Assembly: GCA_024998685.1 (NCBI GenBank)
Contig: JACOEH010000016.1
Coordinates: forward strand, 29,071 to 93,070
Length of the DNA: 64,000 nt
Origin: Nitrospira sp.
Lineage (GTDB): Bacteria > Nitrospirota > Nitrospiria > Nitrospirales > Nitrospiraceae
Direction: 5' to 3'
The notes below the pieces were generated by a model, which was given only the letters and a program-made list of their open reading frames with translations, had not been told where the DNA came from and made no database searches. How positions within the stretch are numbered: position 1 is the stretch's first letter; each line of letters begins with the position of its first letter. Of this stretch, positions 17,353-28,864 are shown piece by piece. A program made the position numbers and the translations under genes.

Positions 17353-17772
17353 ATGCAACCGCAGGAGCCACCTCTTGTTTCTGATGTCGATCGGAAGATC
17401 GAGTCTGTGATGGCTCGCCATCCATCGGTGGTCTTGGCTATCCTCTTCGGATCGATGGCCAAAAATCGCGCGCGCAACGACAGTGACCTCGACATAGCCA
17501 TCGCGACGTCGACCCCACTTACCTCTCAGACTCACATCGCTATCATTGAAGACCTTGCGCTGGCCTTTGGCCGTCCTGTGGATCTCATAGACCTTGACCA
17601 GACTCACAATCCGCTCCTTCAGCAGATCCTGATCAAGGGGCGCAGAGTCCTGTGTCACGATCGGACGCATTACGCCGAACTTCTTTTGCGTATGGTCTAT
17701 GAAGAAGCGGACGTCATGCCTTATTACCGCCGCATTTTATCGGACAGACAACAGGCATGGATCGGGACCTAG
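17353..17772 (+). CDS. mntA: MntA-type minimal nucleotidyltransferase antitoxin
   Basis: About 139 residues. The minimal nucleotidyltransferase motif ILFGSMAKNR...NDSDLDIAI (GSx10DxD) is intact. In the MntA/HepT systems MntA silences the HEPN toxin by attaching AMP units to a tyrosine of the toxin. The next gene is a HEPN protein with the matching motif, and the two overlap by 16 bases, so this is a classical pair. It opens a plus-strand accessory island after a block of minus-strand housekeeping genes. A GTG start at 17338 is an alternative. Confidence 0.88.
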   Translation: MQPQEPPLVSDVDRKIESVMARHPSVVLAILFGSMAKNRARNDSDLDIAIATSTPLTSQTHIAIIEDLALAFGRPVDLIDLDQTHNPLLQQILIKGRRVLCHDRTHYAELLLRMVYEEADVMPYYRRILSDRQQAWIGT

Positions 17773-18176
17773 TCGAAACTAAACTGGAATCGCTCCGGCG
17801 TTGCATCGAGCGGATTACCGGCAAGACTCCCTCCTCCGTAGATCAACTTGTCCGTGACCCTGACGCGCAGGACATCATCGCGTTGAATCTCCAACGCGCT
17901 GTCCAGCTTTCTGTCGATGTAGCTGCACATCTCATTGCCGAGACTGACGCTGTTCCTCCCTCTACGATGGCCGAGAACTTCGAGATTCTGCGGAAGCTTC
18001 AGATCATAGAGCCTACCCTGGCCGAACGACTGACAAAAGCGGTTGGCTTCAGGAATGTCGCCGTTCACAGCTATCAAGCGATCAACTGGAATGTCGTCTA
18101 TCAAATCTGCCGACATCATTTGGACGACTTTCGACAGTTTGCCAAAGCGGTTGTCCATCATCTTCAACGGGTATGA
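17757..18176 (+). CDS. hepT: HepT-type HEPN ribonuclease toxin
   Basis: 139 residues of the HEPN fold. RNVAVHSY near residue 100 carries the RNase motif Rx4H plus the tyrosine that MntA AMPylates in characterised pairs. The reading frame is complete and begins within the end of mntA. By family knowledge it cuts RNA (for example tRNA ends) when free of its antitoxin. In this window several other HEPN genes are broken, so this is the only HEPN/MNT pair that looks functional. Confidence 0.88.
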   Translation: MDRDLVETKLESLRRCIERITGKTPSSVDQLVRDPDAQDIIALNLQRAVQLSVDVAAHLIAETDAVPPSTMAENFEILRKLQIIEPTLAERLTKAVGFRNVAVHSYQAINWNVVYQICRHHLDDFRQFAKAVVHHLQRV

Positions 18177-18177
18177 C

Positions 18178-18440
18178 GTGACATTTACTACTCGCGAAAC
18201 CGTTGCTGAGAAATTCTCGCATACCTGCACCATGAATTGTCGCTGGATGGCCTGGTAGCCCGGGCGGAATCTGCGTTGATGGATGGCGAATTCGAGCCAG
18301 CTCATCTCTCGACCATTCGCGACGTTGTGGCCAGGATCGGCATCGCCGACGTGCGCGCCTTCGGCCTCACGTGGGAAGATTGTGAGCAACTCCTTACCCA
18401 GCTCGACTACTCCGCACAGGTCAGCATTGTCGCCCGGTAA
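18178..18440 (+). pseudogene. Small conserved hypothetical gene, frameshifted
   Basis: A GTG at 18178 opens a frame (MTFTTRETVAEK) that continues in a different frame from 18213 (ILAYLHHELSLDGL... to VSIVAR, stop 18438-18440). Adding one A to the AAA run at 18211-18213 would join them into a clean 87-residue acidic protein. The frame downstream has no ATG or GTG of its own, only TTG at 18237. It sits one base after hepT, as a third gene of that cassette. The family is a small protein I cannot name. The break may be a true mutation or a homopolymer sequencing error. Confidence 0.65.
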
Positions 18441-18628
18441 ACTCCATCCCCGCAATCGATAGTAGCGGCGTATTCTCACATACCTATCACCAGTGCTTCT
18501 CATGCCCTGCTAGAAAAGCAGAACATCTTGGCTTTTCTGCGAGATCAACTATTATCTAAACACATGTATTGAGCCTGGGTAGGACAATTGTGCGCAGCCC
18601 AGTCAGCCCGGCAACGAACTGAGCAACG
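18441..18628. other. Intergenic stretch with a short hairpin before the R-M locus
   Basis: AGAAAAGC and GCTTTTCT (about 18513-18538) form an 8-bp stem with an 11-base loop. It may end transcription of the toxin-antitoxin cassette or be an operator for the methyltransferase genes. No other feature seen. Confidence 0.35.
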
Positions 18629-19333
18629 ATGGACAGGCAGATTCTTTCAAAACAGCGTGTTGCCGATCATGGCGAGGTGTTGACCGGTAAGCGGGAGGTC
18701 AACGCCATGTTGGACCTTGAGAAATCCGAGACCGAACGGATCGACTCACGCTTTTTAGAACCTGCCTGTGGGACAGGCAACTTCCTGGCCGAAATCCTCG
18801 AACGGAAGCTTCGGGTGGTCGAGATACGCTACAGCAAGAGTCAACTTGAGTTTGAACGGTATTCCATTCTGGCCATCTCTTCCATCTACGGCATAGACAT
18901 TCTCGAAGACAACATACAGCAGTGCCGCGAGCGACTTTTCGAGATCTTTGATCTGAAGTATCTGCGCCTATTCAAGAACAAATCAAGCGACGACTGCCGT
19001 GAATCCGTCCGCTACATCCTTGAACGGAACATTATCCATGGTGACGCACTTTCCCTCAAAACCGTGGAGGACAACCCGAAGCCGATCGTTTTCTCCGAAT
19101 GGTCACCAGTCAATGGGAGCCTGCTCAAACGAAGAGATTTTACGTTTCACGAATTGCTGGCGCACGAAGATCTAAAGAAATCGTCGCTTTTCTCCGATCT
19201 TGGTGAAGGCGTGTTCCTCCCTACACCTGAGAGGGAATACGCGCCGGTCCACTTTCGTGACATAGCCAATGTCAAACAGCGGCAGCTACAACCCGGACGT
19301 TCTCTCCTGCCTTGCCAATCTGAGCAGCGATGA
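18629..19333 (+). CDS. N-6 DNA methylase-like protein (restriction-modification, first subunit)
   Basis: 234 residues. The SAM-binding motif I is clear (FLEPACGTGNFLAEIL, about residues 42-57). YGIDILEDNIQQCRERL is motif II, and IIHGDAL matches the region preceding the catalytic motif. No NPPY motif follows. Instead the chain ends after IVFSEWSPVNG and an E-rich tail, so the protein may supply SAM binding to a partner or be catalytically incomplete. Its end overlaps the next methyltransferase gene by 65 bases in another frame. Together with the next two genes it forms a type III/IIG-like R-M locus. Confidence 0.75.
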   Translation: MDRQILSKQRVADHGEVLTGKREVNAMLDLEKSETERIDSRFLEPACGTGNFLAEILERKLRVVEIRYSKSQLEFERYSILAISSIYGIDILEDNIQQCRERLFEIFDLKYLRLFKNKSSDDCRESVRYILERNIIHGDALSLKTVEDNPKPIVFSEWSPVNGSLLKRRDFTFHELLAHEDLKKSSLFSDLGEGVFLPTPEREYAPVHFRDIANVKQRQLQPGRSLLPCQSEQR

Positions 19334-20790
19334 GGTCTTCACGCCGCCGCAACTAGCGAATCAAATCCTCGACTTGCTTCCAACCAAACTCTGGCATGAC
19401 AAGACAGCGAAGTTTCTGGACCCCGGTTGCAAATCAGGCGTGATCCTACGCGAGATCGCCAAGCGCCTAGATAAGGGGCTGGAAGCTCAGATCCCCAACC
19501 GCCAGAAGCGGATTAATCACATCTTCAACAACCAGCTTTACGGACTCGCCATCACGGAGCTGACCGCCCTGCTCTCGCGTCGGTCCGTCTATTGCTCTAA
19601 GACGGCCAACGGTGATTACTCCGTCTGCGAAGCCTTCGACCGCCCCGAAGGCAACATACATTTCGAGAGTGTGGAACACACGTGGGAGAATGGCCGCTGT
19701 CGGTATTGCGGGGCCAACAAGGAGAATTACGAACGCGGCGGCGAGCTGGAGAGCCATGCCTATGCCTTTATCCACACCGACAAACCGGAGGAACTCTTCA
19801 ACATGAGATTCGACGTGATTATTGGCAACCCGCCTTATCAGTTGAGCGACGGCGGCTTCGGAGAAAGTGCACGACCTATCTATCATCTATTTGTTGAGCA
19901 GGCAAAGAAACTCAACCCACGTTTCCTGACGATGATCACCCCTTCTCGTTGGTTCGCTGGTGGAAAAGGGTTAAACGATTTCCGCGATGCCATGCTTCAT
20001 GACCACCGCATTTCCCACCTCGTTGACTATCCGAAACTCTACGACGGATTCCCCGGCGTGAAGATTCGAGGTGGCGTCTCGTACTTTCTGTGGGAACGTG
20101 ACCATAACGGTCCGTGCTCCGTGCAGACCATGTGGGACGGCGAACCGCTCGGCCGGCCGATGAAGCGAAGATTAGATGCCTACGATGTTCTGGTCCGCCG
20201 GAATGAAGCAGTCTCAATTCTTGATAAGGTCCGCGCTTACCGCGTCAGTGGGCAGCGAGAACCGACATTGGCTGACCGAGTGTCTACAGGTAAACCGTTT
20301 GGTCTGCGAACTTTCTTTCACGGTGCCATTTCACGCAAGGGATTGAAACATCCGGTCAAGCTCCACGGCTCACAGCGCATCTCATGGGTCAGTCGATCGG
20401 ACATTCAGCAAAACGTCGAGTAGATCGCGGACTGGAAAGTACTTATGACCGCTGTGCAGGGGACCAGCGCGGCAGTCGAGACGCAGTTCCTCAGCAACCC
20501 GATTATTGCCGGACCTGGCGAGGCGTGCACAGAAACCTATTTAGTCGCTGGGCGTTTCGATATCGAGAAGTCGGCGCGGCGCTACGCAGCATATCTGCGG
20601 ACAAGATTCGTGAGGTTTCTCGTCTCACTGCGCAAGCCCACTCAACACGCGAATCGTGGTGTGTACGCATTCGTCCCCGACATTCCCATGAACCGCGAGT
20701 GGACCGACGAGAAGCTCTATGAGCGATATGGCTTAACCAAGAACGAGATCTCGTTTATTGAGTCCGTTGTACATCCCATGGGGCCTAAGG

Positions 20791-20798
<8 letters not shown>
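19269..20798 (+). pseudogene. Eco57I-type adenine methyltransferase interrupted by an in-frame amber codon
   Basis: One continuous frame runs from the ATG at 19269 to 20798 except for a TAG at 20421-20423. Before the stop are a motif I variant (FLDPGCKSGVILREI), a short Cys pair (CRYCG) and the catalytic NPPY (VIIGNPPYQLSD), followed by FLTMITPSRWFAGGKG. After the stop the same frame continues as IADWKVLMTAV and AETQFLSNPI-like target-recognition sequence to GPKDE. VE-stop-IADWKVL strongly suggests a lost Trp codon (TGG to TAG). The upstream 384 residues keep the catalytic motifs but lack the C-terminal recognition part. The gene is probably inactive unless the codon is suppressed. Confidence 0.82.
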
Positions 20799-23346
<2,548 letters not shown>

Positions 23347-23705
23347 TAGCCGATTGCGGCGGACGGTCCGCTGCGGAATTGGCCGGCGAACCGGAACGTT
23401 AACTCTCCCTGTTCGGAATAACATCTTCGTCTATCCGCTTGCGACTGTTGATCACTGGCCCTTCACTCTCCCTTCTCACAAGGTCGGCCCGGTTGAATCC
23501 AGAACTGCGCGCATAGAACAAGGATCTTCTGATGCCACGCATCCCGTCAGCGCCACACGCAAGCTTTCGAGGAACGAGGCAATTCTTGATAAACACCTGA
23601 AAAACTTATTAGGATGGATCATCACGAAGAAAGTATTGGCCGAAATAAACTGACTGCTCGACTTCCCGGTTGGGGTGGGACAAGAAACTCTGGTAGGACA
23701 ACAGG
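23347..23705. other. Gene-free stretch after the R-M locus
   Basis: 359 bases without a credible gene. It contains the first copy of a 46-bp direct repeat (23474-23519). Nothing else stands out; short frames here lack family resemblance and start sites. Confidence 0.5.
23474..23519 (+). repeat. 46-bp direct repeat, copy 1
   Basis: Begins TCTCACAAGG, contains CCCGGTTGAATCCAGAACTG, and ends GCATAGAAC. It matches 24395-24440 at 42 of 46 positions and lies to the left of the DUF4160/DUF2442 pair. Confidence 0.8.
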
Positions 23706-23966
23706 ATGCCGGCAATCTCGATATTTTTCGGGATCATAATCAGGATGTTCTACAACGAGCACGAGCCGGCGCACTTTCATGCTGAGTACCAGGGACAGCG
23801 AGCCAAGTTTGACCTCACCGGTCGGATGATGGTCGGCACTATTAGTTCCAAGACGGCTCGGCGCCTGATCAGGCAGTGGACGAAAGCACATGAGACAGAG
23901 CTCCGAGCTAACTGGCAACGCATGAAGGCGGGAAAGCCGCTCGAAATGATTGAGCCGTTGCGATAA
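23706..23966 (+). CDS. DUF4160 protein (likely toxin-antitoxin component)
   Basis: 86 residues that fit the DUF4160 family end to end: PAISIFFGIIIRMFYNEHEPAHFHAEY at the N-terminus contains the typical EHxPxHFHAxY core, and the C-terminus has a helix with W and E residues (RQWTKAHETELRANW). Proteins of this family are regularly encoded in front of DUF2442 proteins, and the pair behaves like a small toxin-antitoxin or stress module. Biochemical function is not established. The next gene starts 19 bases downstream. Confidence 0.85.
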   Translation: MPAISIFFGIIIRMFYNEHEPAHFHAEYQGQRAKFDLTGRMMVGTISSKTARRLIRQWTKAHETELRANWQRMKAGKPLEMIEPLR

Positions 23967-23985
23967 TCGCGAGAGAGGAGACGTC

Positions 23986-24246
23986 ATGGACAGAATCCCA
24001 TGTGTGACCAAGGCCGAATATCGAGGCGGCTACCGGATTCACGTAACCTTCGATGACAATTCCGAGAAAACGATCGACTTCCGACGCTATCTGAAGGGGC
24101 CGGTTTTTGAGCCGTTGAAAGACGTGAGGTACTTTCGGCGATTCTTCCTCGATGGCTGGACGGTCGCCTGGCCGAACGGTGCGGACATAGCCCCTGAGGA
24201 ACTGTACGAGAGTGCCGACGTCGGTACGGAACGAGGGGCGGCCTAG
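23986..24246 (+). CDS. DUF2442 protein, partner of DUF4160
   Basis: 86 residues, start at the ATG at 23986 behind GAGAGGAG. The family core is clear: YRIHVTFDDNSEKTIDF, the FEPLKD segment, then YFRRFFLDGWTVAWPNGADI ending with the typical PEELY. DUF2442 proteins are small beta-rich domains found with DUF4160, and are probably a cognate antitoxin or partner. The pair lies between two 46-bp direct repeats, suggesting it arrived as a unit. Confidence 0.87.
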   Translation: MDRIPCVTKAEYRGGYRIHVTFDDNSEKTIDFRRYLKGPVFEPLKDVRYFRRFFLDGWTVAWPNGADIAPEELYESADVGTERGAA

Positions 24247-24394
24247 TCTCAAGATCGAGACCAACGCCAACAATCGGTGCGACTCATCGCCACTCACCCT
24301 TCCGAGTGAGGACAGTGCGGCTTGGTCCTTACGTGCGCGCGTCCACCGTACATTGCTTCACCAATAGTCTTTCCAATCCCGCTCATTTCCCCTC

Positions 24395-24440
24395 TCTCAC
24401 AAGGGTGGCCCGGTTGAATCCAGAACTGCGTGCATGGAAC
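24395..24440 (+). repeat. 46-bp direct repeat, copy 2
   Basis: Same sequence as 23474-23519 with four differences. It lies 149 bases after the DUF2442 gene. No gene is seen between 24247 and 24508. Confidence 0.8.
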
Positions 24441-24508
24441 GACCACGTCGTTCTCCTACAGTGGAATATGTATGATGGACAGACGTGGGGGTTCCGCGAG
24501 CACTTGGA

Positions 24509-25117
24509 TCAACTGGGCCGACCTTGCCCCATCTTACTCTCCGTCCCCTTCCACAATCGTTCAATGTTCCCTTTATGCTTGATCACGATCAGCCCGCTCA
24601 CCACGGCTGAAAAGAGGATGAATGACATTGTGGGATGAATCAGCGCGGCGACGACGGGAAACAGTCCGAAAGCCGTCAACGCGCCGCCGGAAGAGTAGCG
24701 CCATAGAGCGACTGCTCCAATCCACGCCAGAAGCAGTAACAAACCGATCAGCGGCGCAACACCCAGGACGGAACCAAGCGCCGTCGCCACACCCTTCCCT
24801 CCTTTGAACCCGAGAAACGGCGAAAATAAGTGTCCCAGAAACGGCGCAAGCGCGACGATCAAAATAGCCCATTCATCCTGTAGCAATTGCATCGCAGCAA
24901 AACCCATTACCCATCCTTTACCCATATCGCCGATCAAGGTCAGGATGCCGGCCTTCTTGCCAGACACGCGCAAGACGTTTGTAAATCCGACATTCTTGCT
25001 GCCGACTGTGCGTGGATCCGGCAGCCCCATCGCCTTTGAGATGACCACACCAAATGGGACACCACCCAGCAGATATCCGCAGACCGCGAGCCCTATGATC
25101 AACCCTGTGTGATCCAT
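24509..25117 (-). CDS. plsY: PlsY, glycerol-3-phosphate acyltransferase
   Basis: 202 residues, about five membrane helices. All three family motifs are visible: GSKNVGFTNVLR (motif 1), GHLFSPFLGFKGGKGVATA (motif 2, phosphate site) and KHKGNIERLWKGTE (motif 3). PlsY transfers an acyl group from acyl-phosphate to glycerol-3-phosphate in the inner membrane, the first step of phospholipid synthesis. It is the last minus-strand housekeeping gene before the plus-strand accessory island. pgsA, another phospholipid gene, lies 1 kb upstream. Confidence 0.97.
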   Translation of the reverse strand: MDHTGLIIGLAVCGYLLGGVPFGVVISKAMGLPDPRTVGSKNVGFTNVLRVSGKKAGILTLIGDMGKGWVMGFAAMQLLQDEWAILIVALAPFLGHLFSPFLGFKGGKGVATALGSVLGVAPLIGLLLLLAWIGAVALWRYSSGGALTAFGLFPVVAALIHPTMSFILFSAVVSGLIVIKHKGNIERLWKGTESKMGQGRPS

Positions 25118-25166
25118 TCAACTCTCGACGCTATCAGCATGTAGATAGGAGCGATGTCGTTGACGA

Positions 25167-26009
25167 TTACTGAAATTTTTCCGGGTGTGTGAAAAACTCG
25201 AGTATCACCCGATTGAGATTCGGCCAATCCCGGTGACTGCCGGTTCCTTCGCAGTAGAGCGTCGCGCCGCCTGAGATACATCCTTGATATGCGCGACATC
25301 CGCCCTCTACCGTTTTTGTCTTGTTCTGATCACAGTGATTGCAGCCTGCCCACCAGGCTGCTGTTTGAGCTCCCCAACCGGGAAACAAACTATCGTTCTT
25401 GCTGTGCATGATCATGACTGGTATGGGAGCCGGACATTGAAAAGCATCAAGATCTTTGCCGGTCACTCCAGCGGCACTCGGTGCAATCGCGGCCGGTACC
25501 TTCTTCGTCTTTTCGAGTACGGATAGCATTAAGGACGCGGTGCCGCCGTCTGAATGGCCGGTGACATACACTCTGTGCTCATCGATGCACCATTCCTCTG
25601 CCACCAGATCGGGAATCGTCCCAAGCCGCTCGACAGTAGCAATATTCAACTGTCGATGATCGGCGTATACCACGACAAATCCTGCACCGGTTGCTGCGGT
25701 CGTGAGACCCACAAATCGCTCCGATGCCCAACGGCTCTGACCCGCCGGTGCATAGATCATTAAGAGTGGGTGCGCGAATGTGGCGTCGTAATTCGAGGGT
25801 GTCCTGACCATATAACGAATGCCGTCAGCGGAGATTTTCCCATCGGTTGCTCCCGCGAGGCCTGGACGTGAACCGACCGGACAATGCCCGGTCGCATTCG
25901 CATAGGCAAACGCTTCCAGCTGCGGAGGTTGCTCGTGTTCACTGCAAGCTGTCATCGTGAGGGGGATAGAGAGAACGGCGCAGGTAAGAAGTCTTGAGTT
26001 CCGTCGCAC
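25167..26009 (-). CDS. Lipoprotein alpha/beta hydrolase (PHB-depolymerase/feruloyl-esterase-like)
   Basis: 280 residues. A lipobox, LTMTAC at residues 17-22, predicts a lipoprotein. The catalytic triad is readable: nucleophile in GHSDGG, Asp in MHSKNDSLFPG, His in GTGSHRDWP. Several cysteines in the last third (CNHC, GGCRAY, GCISG, LYCEG) could form disulfides, as in secreted esterases. The family cleaves polyester, feruloyl or similar ester bonds; the substrate here is unknown. It stands alone between plsY and pgsA with no obvious functional link. Confidence 0.82.
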   Translation of the reverse strand: MRRNSRLLTCAVLSIPLTMTACSEHEQPPQLEAFAYANATGHCPVGSRPGLAGATDGKISADGIRYMVRTPSNYDATFAHPLLMIYAPAGQSRWASERFVGLTTAATGAGFVVVYADHRQLNIATVERLGTIPDLVAEEWCIDEHRVYVTGHSDGGTASLMLSVLEKTKKVPAAIAPSAAGVTGKDLDAFQCPAPIPVMIMHSKNDSLFPGWGAQTAAWWAGCNHCDQNKTKTVEGGCRAYQGCISGGATLYCEGTGSHRDWPNLNRVILEFFTHPEKFQ

Positions 26010-26092
26010 GCTGTTGGGAGCATTTAAATGGTGGCTGATTCAAGATTCCATGATGGAGAATCATGCCCAAACACCGCTTTATAGATCATTGT

Positions 26093-26689
26093 TCAGAGGC
26101 CCTTCGCGACAACCTGCCTCCAAAAGCTCCACACATACTGACCGCCTGAGACATAGCCAAGCACCAGCGACAGGTACAAGGTGACGGTGCCGGCCAAGTG
26201 CATGTTGCCGAGTTCGGCGAGGCCTGTCCCTTCGAGGATCAGTAGAATGATCGCGACGACTTGGAGCGTCATCTTATACTTGCCGGTGGTCTCCGCCGGG
26301 ATGATCATCCCTTCTCCCGCAGCAATGGCGCGGATTCCCGTGACGGCAACCTCCCGCCCGATGATCAGCAGCGCCGCCAATGCACTGACCCGATCCACGT
26401 TCATGAGGAGGATCAGGGCCGACAAGACCAGGAGTTTGTCCGCAATCGGATCGAGGAGTTTGCCGAGTTTCGTCACCTGGCCGGTTCGCCGTGCGATGTA
26501 GCCGTCCAACATATCCGTCACCGCCGCGACGGTAAAGACAATGGCCGCCGCCAGCGACTGATCGGGCGTTGGATTGACGAAGAGAATGATGAAGACCGGA
26601 ATCAAGAGAATGCGGACGAGGGTGAGGAGATTGGGAAGATTGAGCGACTCTTCCCCAATGTCTCGCCACATTTCCAAGACGCGGTTCAT
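26093..26689 (-). CDS. pgsA: PgsA, CDP-diacylglycerol-glycerol-3-phosphate phosphatidyltransferase
   Basis: 198 residues with membrane helices. The CDP-alcohol phosphotransferase motif is complete: DMLDGYIARRTG followed by KLGKLLDPIADK (DxxDGxxAR...GxxxDxxxD). The enzyme makes phosphatidylglycerol phosphate in the inner membrane, the precursor of phosphatidylglycerol and cardiolipin. Start at the ATG at 26689. A 233-bp palindromic repeat separates it from kdsD upstream. Confidence 0.93.
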   Translation of the reverse strand: MNRVLEMWRDIGEESLNLPNLLTLVRILLIPVFIILFVNPTPDQSLAAAIVFTVAAVTDMLDGYIARRTGQVTKLGKLLDPIADKLLVLSALILLMNVDRVSALAALLIIGREVAVTGIRAIAAGEGMIIPAETTGKYKMTLQVVAIILLILEGTGLAELGNMHLAGTVTLYLSLVLGYVSGGQYVWSFWRQVVAKGL

Positions 26690-26735
26690 AGATCGATTCG
26701 TCTCCTAATAGGCTGTCAAAACAAACCGGCACTCG

Positions 26736-26968
26736 CAGGATGGTCAAAAAGACCGTCCGGCAAGGCCGCAACGAGGTCCGCGACGCGACGAGGAAGGAGC
26801 GTCACGTTTGCGGACGGGCGCGAGTCGGTGAGCGCCCAGTGTCCGAGAAGCCGAGGCGTAAGCCTTCTCACCCACCCACCCCCAGCTGCTCTTGCAGCTC
26901 TTGCCCGGTGGTACGTTGAGCCTTTGAGCGATGTGAGAACGATGCTGGCGGACTTTTTCACCATCCTG
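26736..26968. repeat. Large palindromic intergenic repeat, copy B
   Basis: The outer arms are CAGGATGGTCAAAAAG at the left and CTTTTTCACCATCCTG at the right end, adjoining the kdsD stop. An inner segment on the minus strand (CGTTCTCACATCGCTCAAAGG, then CTCAACGTACCA) is shared with the repeat at 53840-53964. It is a dispersed, MITE- or REP-like element with an unrelated GC-rich insert. It fills the 279-base gap between pgsA and kdsD. Confidence 0.8.
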
Positions 26969-28051
26969 CTACACAATCCCGTTTTTTAATAGGTCATGCA
27001 AATGAATCACGCCGCGAATCGTCCGACCGTCTTCCGTCACGACCAGCGTCGTGATCGAATACCGCTCCATCACCTCCACCGCCGATGCCGCCAATTCGTG
27101 CGGCCCGATCGTTTTGGGATTGTGGGAGGCCAACTCGCGTGCCGTTGTATTCACCAGATCCGTGCCCCCCTGGATAAAGCGTCGCAAGTCGCCGTCGGTG
27201 ATGACGCCGACCAACACACCCTCTTGATCGACCACGGTCGTCATGCCGAGCTTTTTTGCGCTCATTTCAAGCATGGCCGCCATGCCTCCCACGGTGGCTT
27301 GGACCATGGGGATTTCCGAATCGGCATGCATGAGATCTTTCACCTTGACCAGCAACCGGCGTCCCAAGGTGCCGCCGGGATGGAACTGGGCAAAATCCTC
27401 TTCCTTGAACTCACGTTTCTGCAAGAGGGCGACCGCCAGCGCATCGCCTAATGCCAACGTGGCGGTCGTGCTGGCGGTCGGAGTCAGTCCCATCGGGCAG
27501 GCCTCTTCCTGGACCGACACATCGAGTGCGACATCGACATTTTTTGCCAAGGTCGAAGTCATCCGTCCCGTAAACGCAATCACCGGAATGCCCAAACGTT
27601 TCACGTATGGAAGCAATTGAAGCAACTCCTGCGTCTCGCCGCTGTTGGAAATCGCGACCAGCGCATCCCGACGGGCCAACATGCCCAAGTCTCCGTGCAC
27701 GCCTTCAGCGGGATGCAGGAAGAACGACGACGTGCCGGTACTGGCGAGCGTCGCGGCGATTTTCTGGCCGATCAGGCCGGATTTGCCCATGCCCGACACG
27801 ACGACCTTGCCTTTGCACTGAACAAGCAGATGCACAGCCTTCGTAAACTTGGCATCCAGCCGGTCCACCAGCGATTGAACGGCCCGAGCTTCGATTTCGA
27901 GGACACGCCGGCCATCGGCAAGGCTTTCCTCCATTTTGGAGGCCTTAGACTCTCGACCAGACGGCTTCACAGTCACGGGTTCACTGCGTCTTGTTGTAGT
28001 CCTCGAAACTGGACTGACTCGCTTCACCTTTTTGGTTTTGCTGCGTCGCAT
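26969..28051 (-). CDS. kdsD: KdsD/KpsF, arabinose-5-phosphate isomerase
   Basis: 360 residues. A SIS domain with [18 protein letters not shown] and [11 protein letters not shown] at the sugar-phosphate site is followed by two CBS domains (from [10 protein letters not shown] and from [10 protein letters not shown]). It isomerises ribulose-5-phosphate to arabinose-5-phosphate, the first step of Kdo synthesis; kdsA and kdsB are in the same operon. The first 39 residues are an unusual Lys/Arg/Ser/Thr-rich extension overlapping the kdsA end by 28 bases. An ATG at 27934 ([10 protein letters not shown]) would give the usual length of about 320 and may be the true start. Confidence 0.93.
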   Translation of the reverse strand: MRRSKTKKVKRVSPVSRTTTRRSEPVTVKPSGRESKASKMEESLADGRRVLEIEARAVQSLVDRLDAKFTKAVHLLVQCKGKVVVSGMGKSGLIGQKIAATLASTGTSSFFLHPAEGVHGDLGMLARRDALVAISNSGETQELLQLLPYVKRLGIPVIAFTGRMTSTLAKNVDVALDVSVQEEACPMGLTPTASTTATLALGDALAVALLQKREFKEEDFAQFHPGGTLGRRLLVKVKDLMHADSEIPMVQATVGGMAAMLEMSAKKLGMTTVVDQEGVLVGVITDGDLRRFIQGGTDLVNTTARELASHNPKTIGPHELAASAVEVMERYSITTLVVTEDGRTIRGVIHLHDLLKNGIV

Positions 28052-28851
28052 ATGCGCATGATCCGTTCCAGCAAGGACTTCAATTGGTGCAACGGGACCA
28101 TATTCGGTCCATCGGACAGCGCCTCGTCAGGATTCGGATGGACCTCCATGAAAAATCCATCGACTCCTGCTCCGGCGGCGGCGCACGCCAATGGTTCGAC
28201 AAATTCCCGCTGGCCGCTGGATTTCGTCCCTCCACCGCCGGGCAGCTGAACACTGTGCGTCGCATCGAAGACGACAGGATACCCGAAGTTCCTCATAATA
28301 GGAAAGGACCGCATATCCACGACAAGATTGTTGTACCCAAATGAAGATCCCCGCTCGGTGAGCAGAAGGCGGCGGCTGCCGCATTCTTCGACTTTCTTCA
28401 CCGCGTTGCCCATTTCTATCGGCGAGAGGAACTGCCCCTTCTTCACATTCACAACTTTTCCGGTTTGCGCGGCGGCAATCAGGAGATCCGTCTGCCGGCA
28501 GAGAAAGGCGGGAATTTGGAGGACATCCACGACCGTCCCGGCTTCCGTCGCCTGCGCTTCCGTATGCACGTCGGTCAAGACAGGCAGCGCAAAGTGGTCC
28601 TTCACTTTTTTCAGGATCGCCAGGCCATCTGTCATCCCCGGACCACGAAACGACGTGATGGAGGTACGGTTAGCTTTGTCGAATGATGACTTGAAGATGT
28701 AGGGAATACCCAGCGCCTTCGTCATCTCGGCGACTCGTCCCGCCGTGTCCATCACCAGTTGTTCGCTCTCGATCACACAGGGCCCGGCAATTAAAAACGG
28801 GCTCTGCCCTTGACCGACTTTGAACGTTCCAATATCGACGAGATGTACCAT
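28024..28851 (-). CDS. kdsA: KdsA, 3-deoxy-D-manno-octulosonate 8-phosphate synthase
   Basis: 275 residues. It condenses PEP with arabinose-5-phosphate to Kdo-8-phosphate in the cytoplasm. Characteristic segments are [44 protein letters not shown] and [12 protein letters not shown]. The cysteine in AGPCVIES, where the E. coli enzyme has Asn, marks the metal-dependent class of KDO8P synthase. It lies 13 bases after pyrG and overlaps kdsD. Confidence 0.96.
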   Translation of the reverse strand: MVHLVDIGTFKVGQGQSPFLIAGPCVIESEQLVMDTAGRVAEMTKALGIPYIFKSSFDKANRTSITSFRGPGMTDGLAILKKVKDHFALPVLTDVHTEAQATEAGTVVDVLQIPAFLCRQTDLLIAAAQTGKVVNVKKGQFLSPIEMGNAVKKVEECGSRRLLLTERGSSFGYNNLVVDMRSFPIMRNFGYPVVFDATHSVQLPGGGGTKSSGQREFVEPLACAAAGAGVDGFFMEVHPNPDEALSDGPNMVPLHQLKSLLERIMRICDAAKPKR

Positions 28852-28864
28852 AGCTTTAGATTCG

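Noticed and set aside
24306..24638. 110-residue plus-strand frame
   Set aside because: It spans a direct repeat and the antisense of plsY and shows no protein-like pattern.
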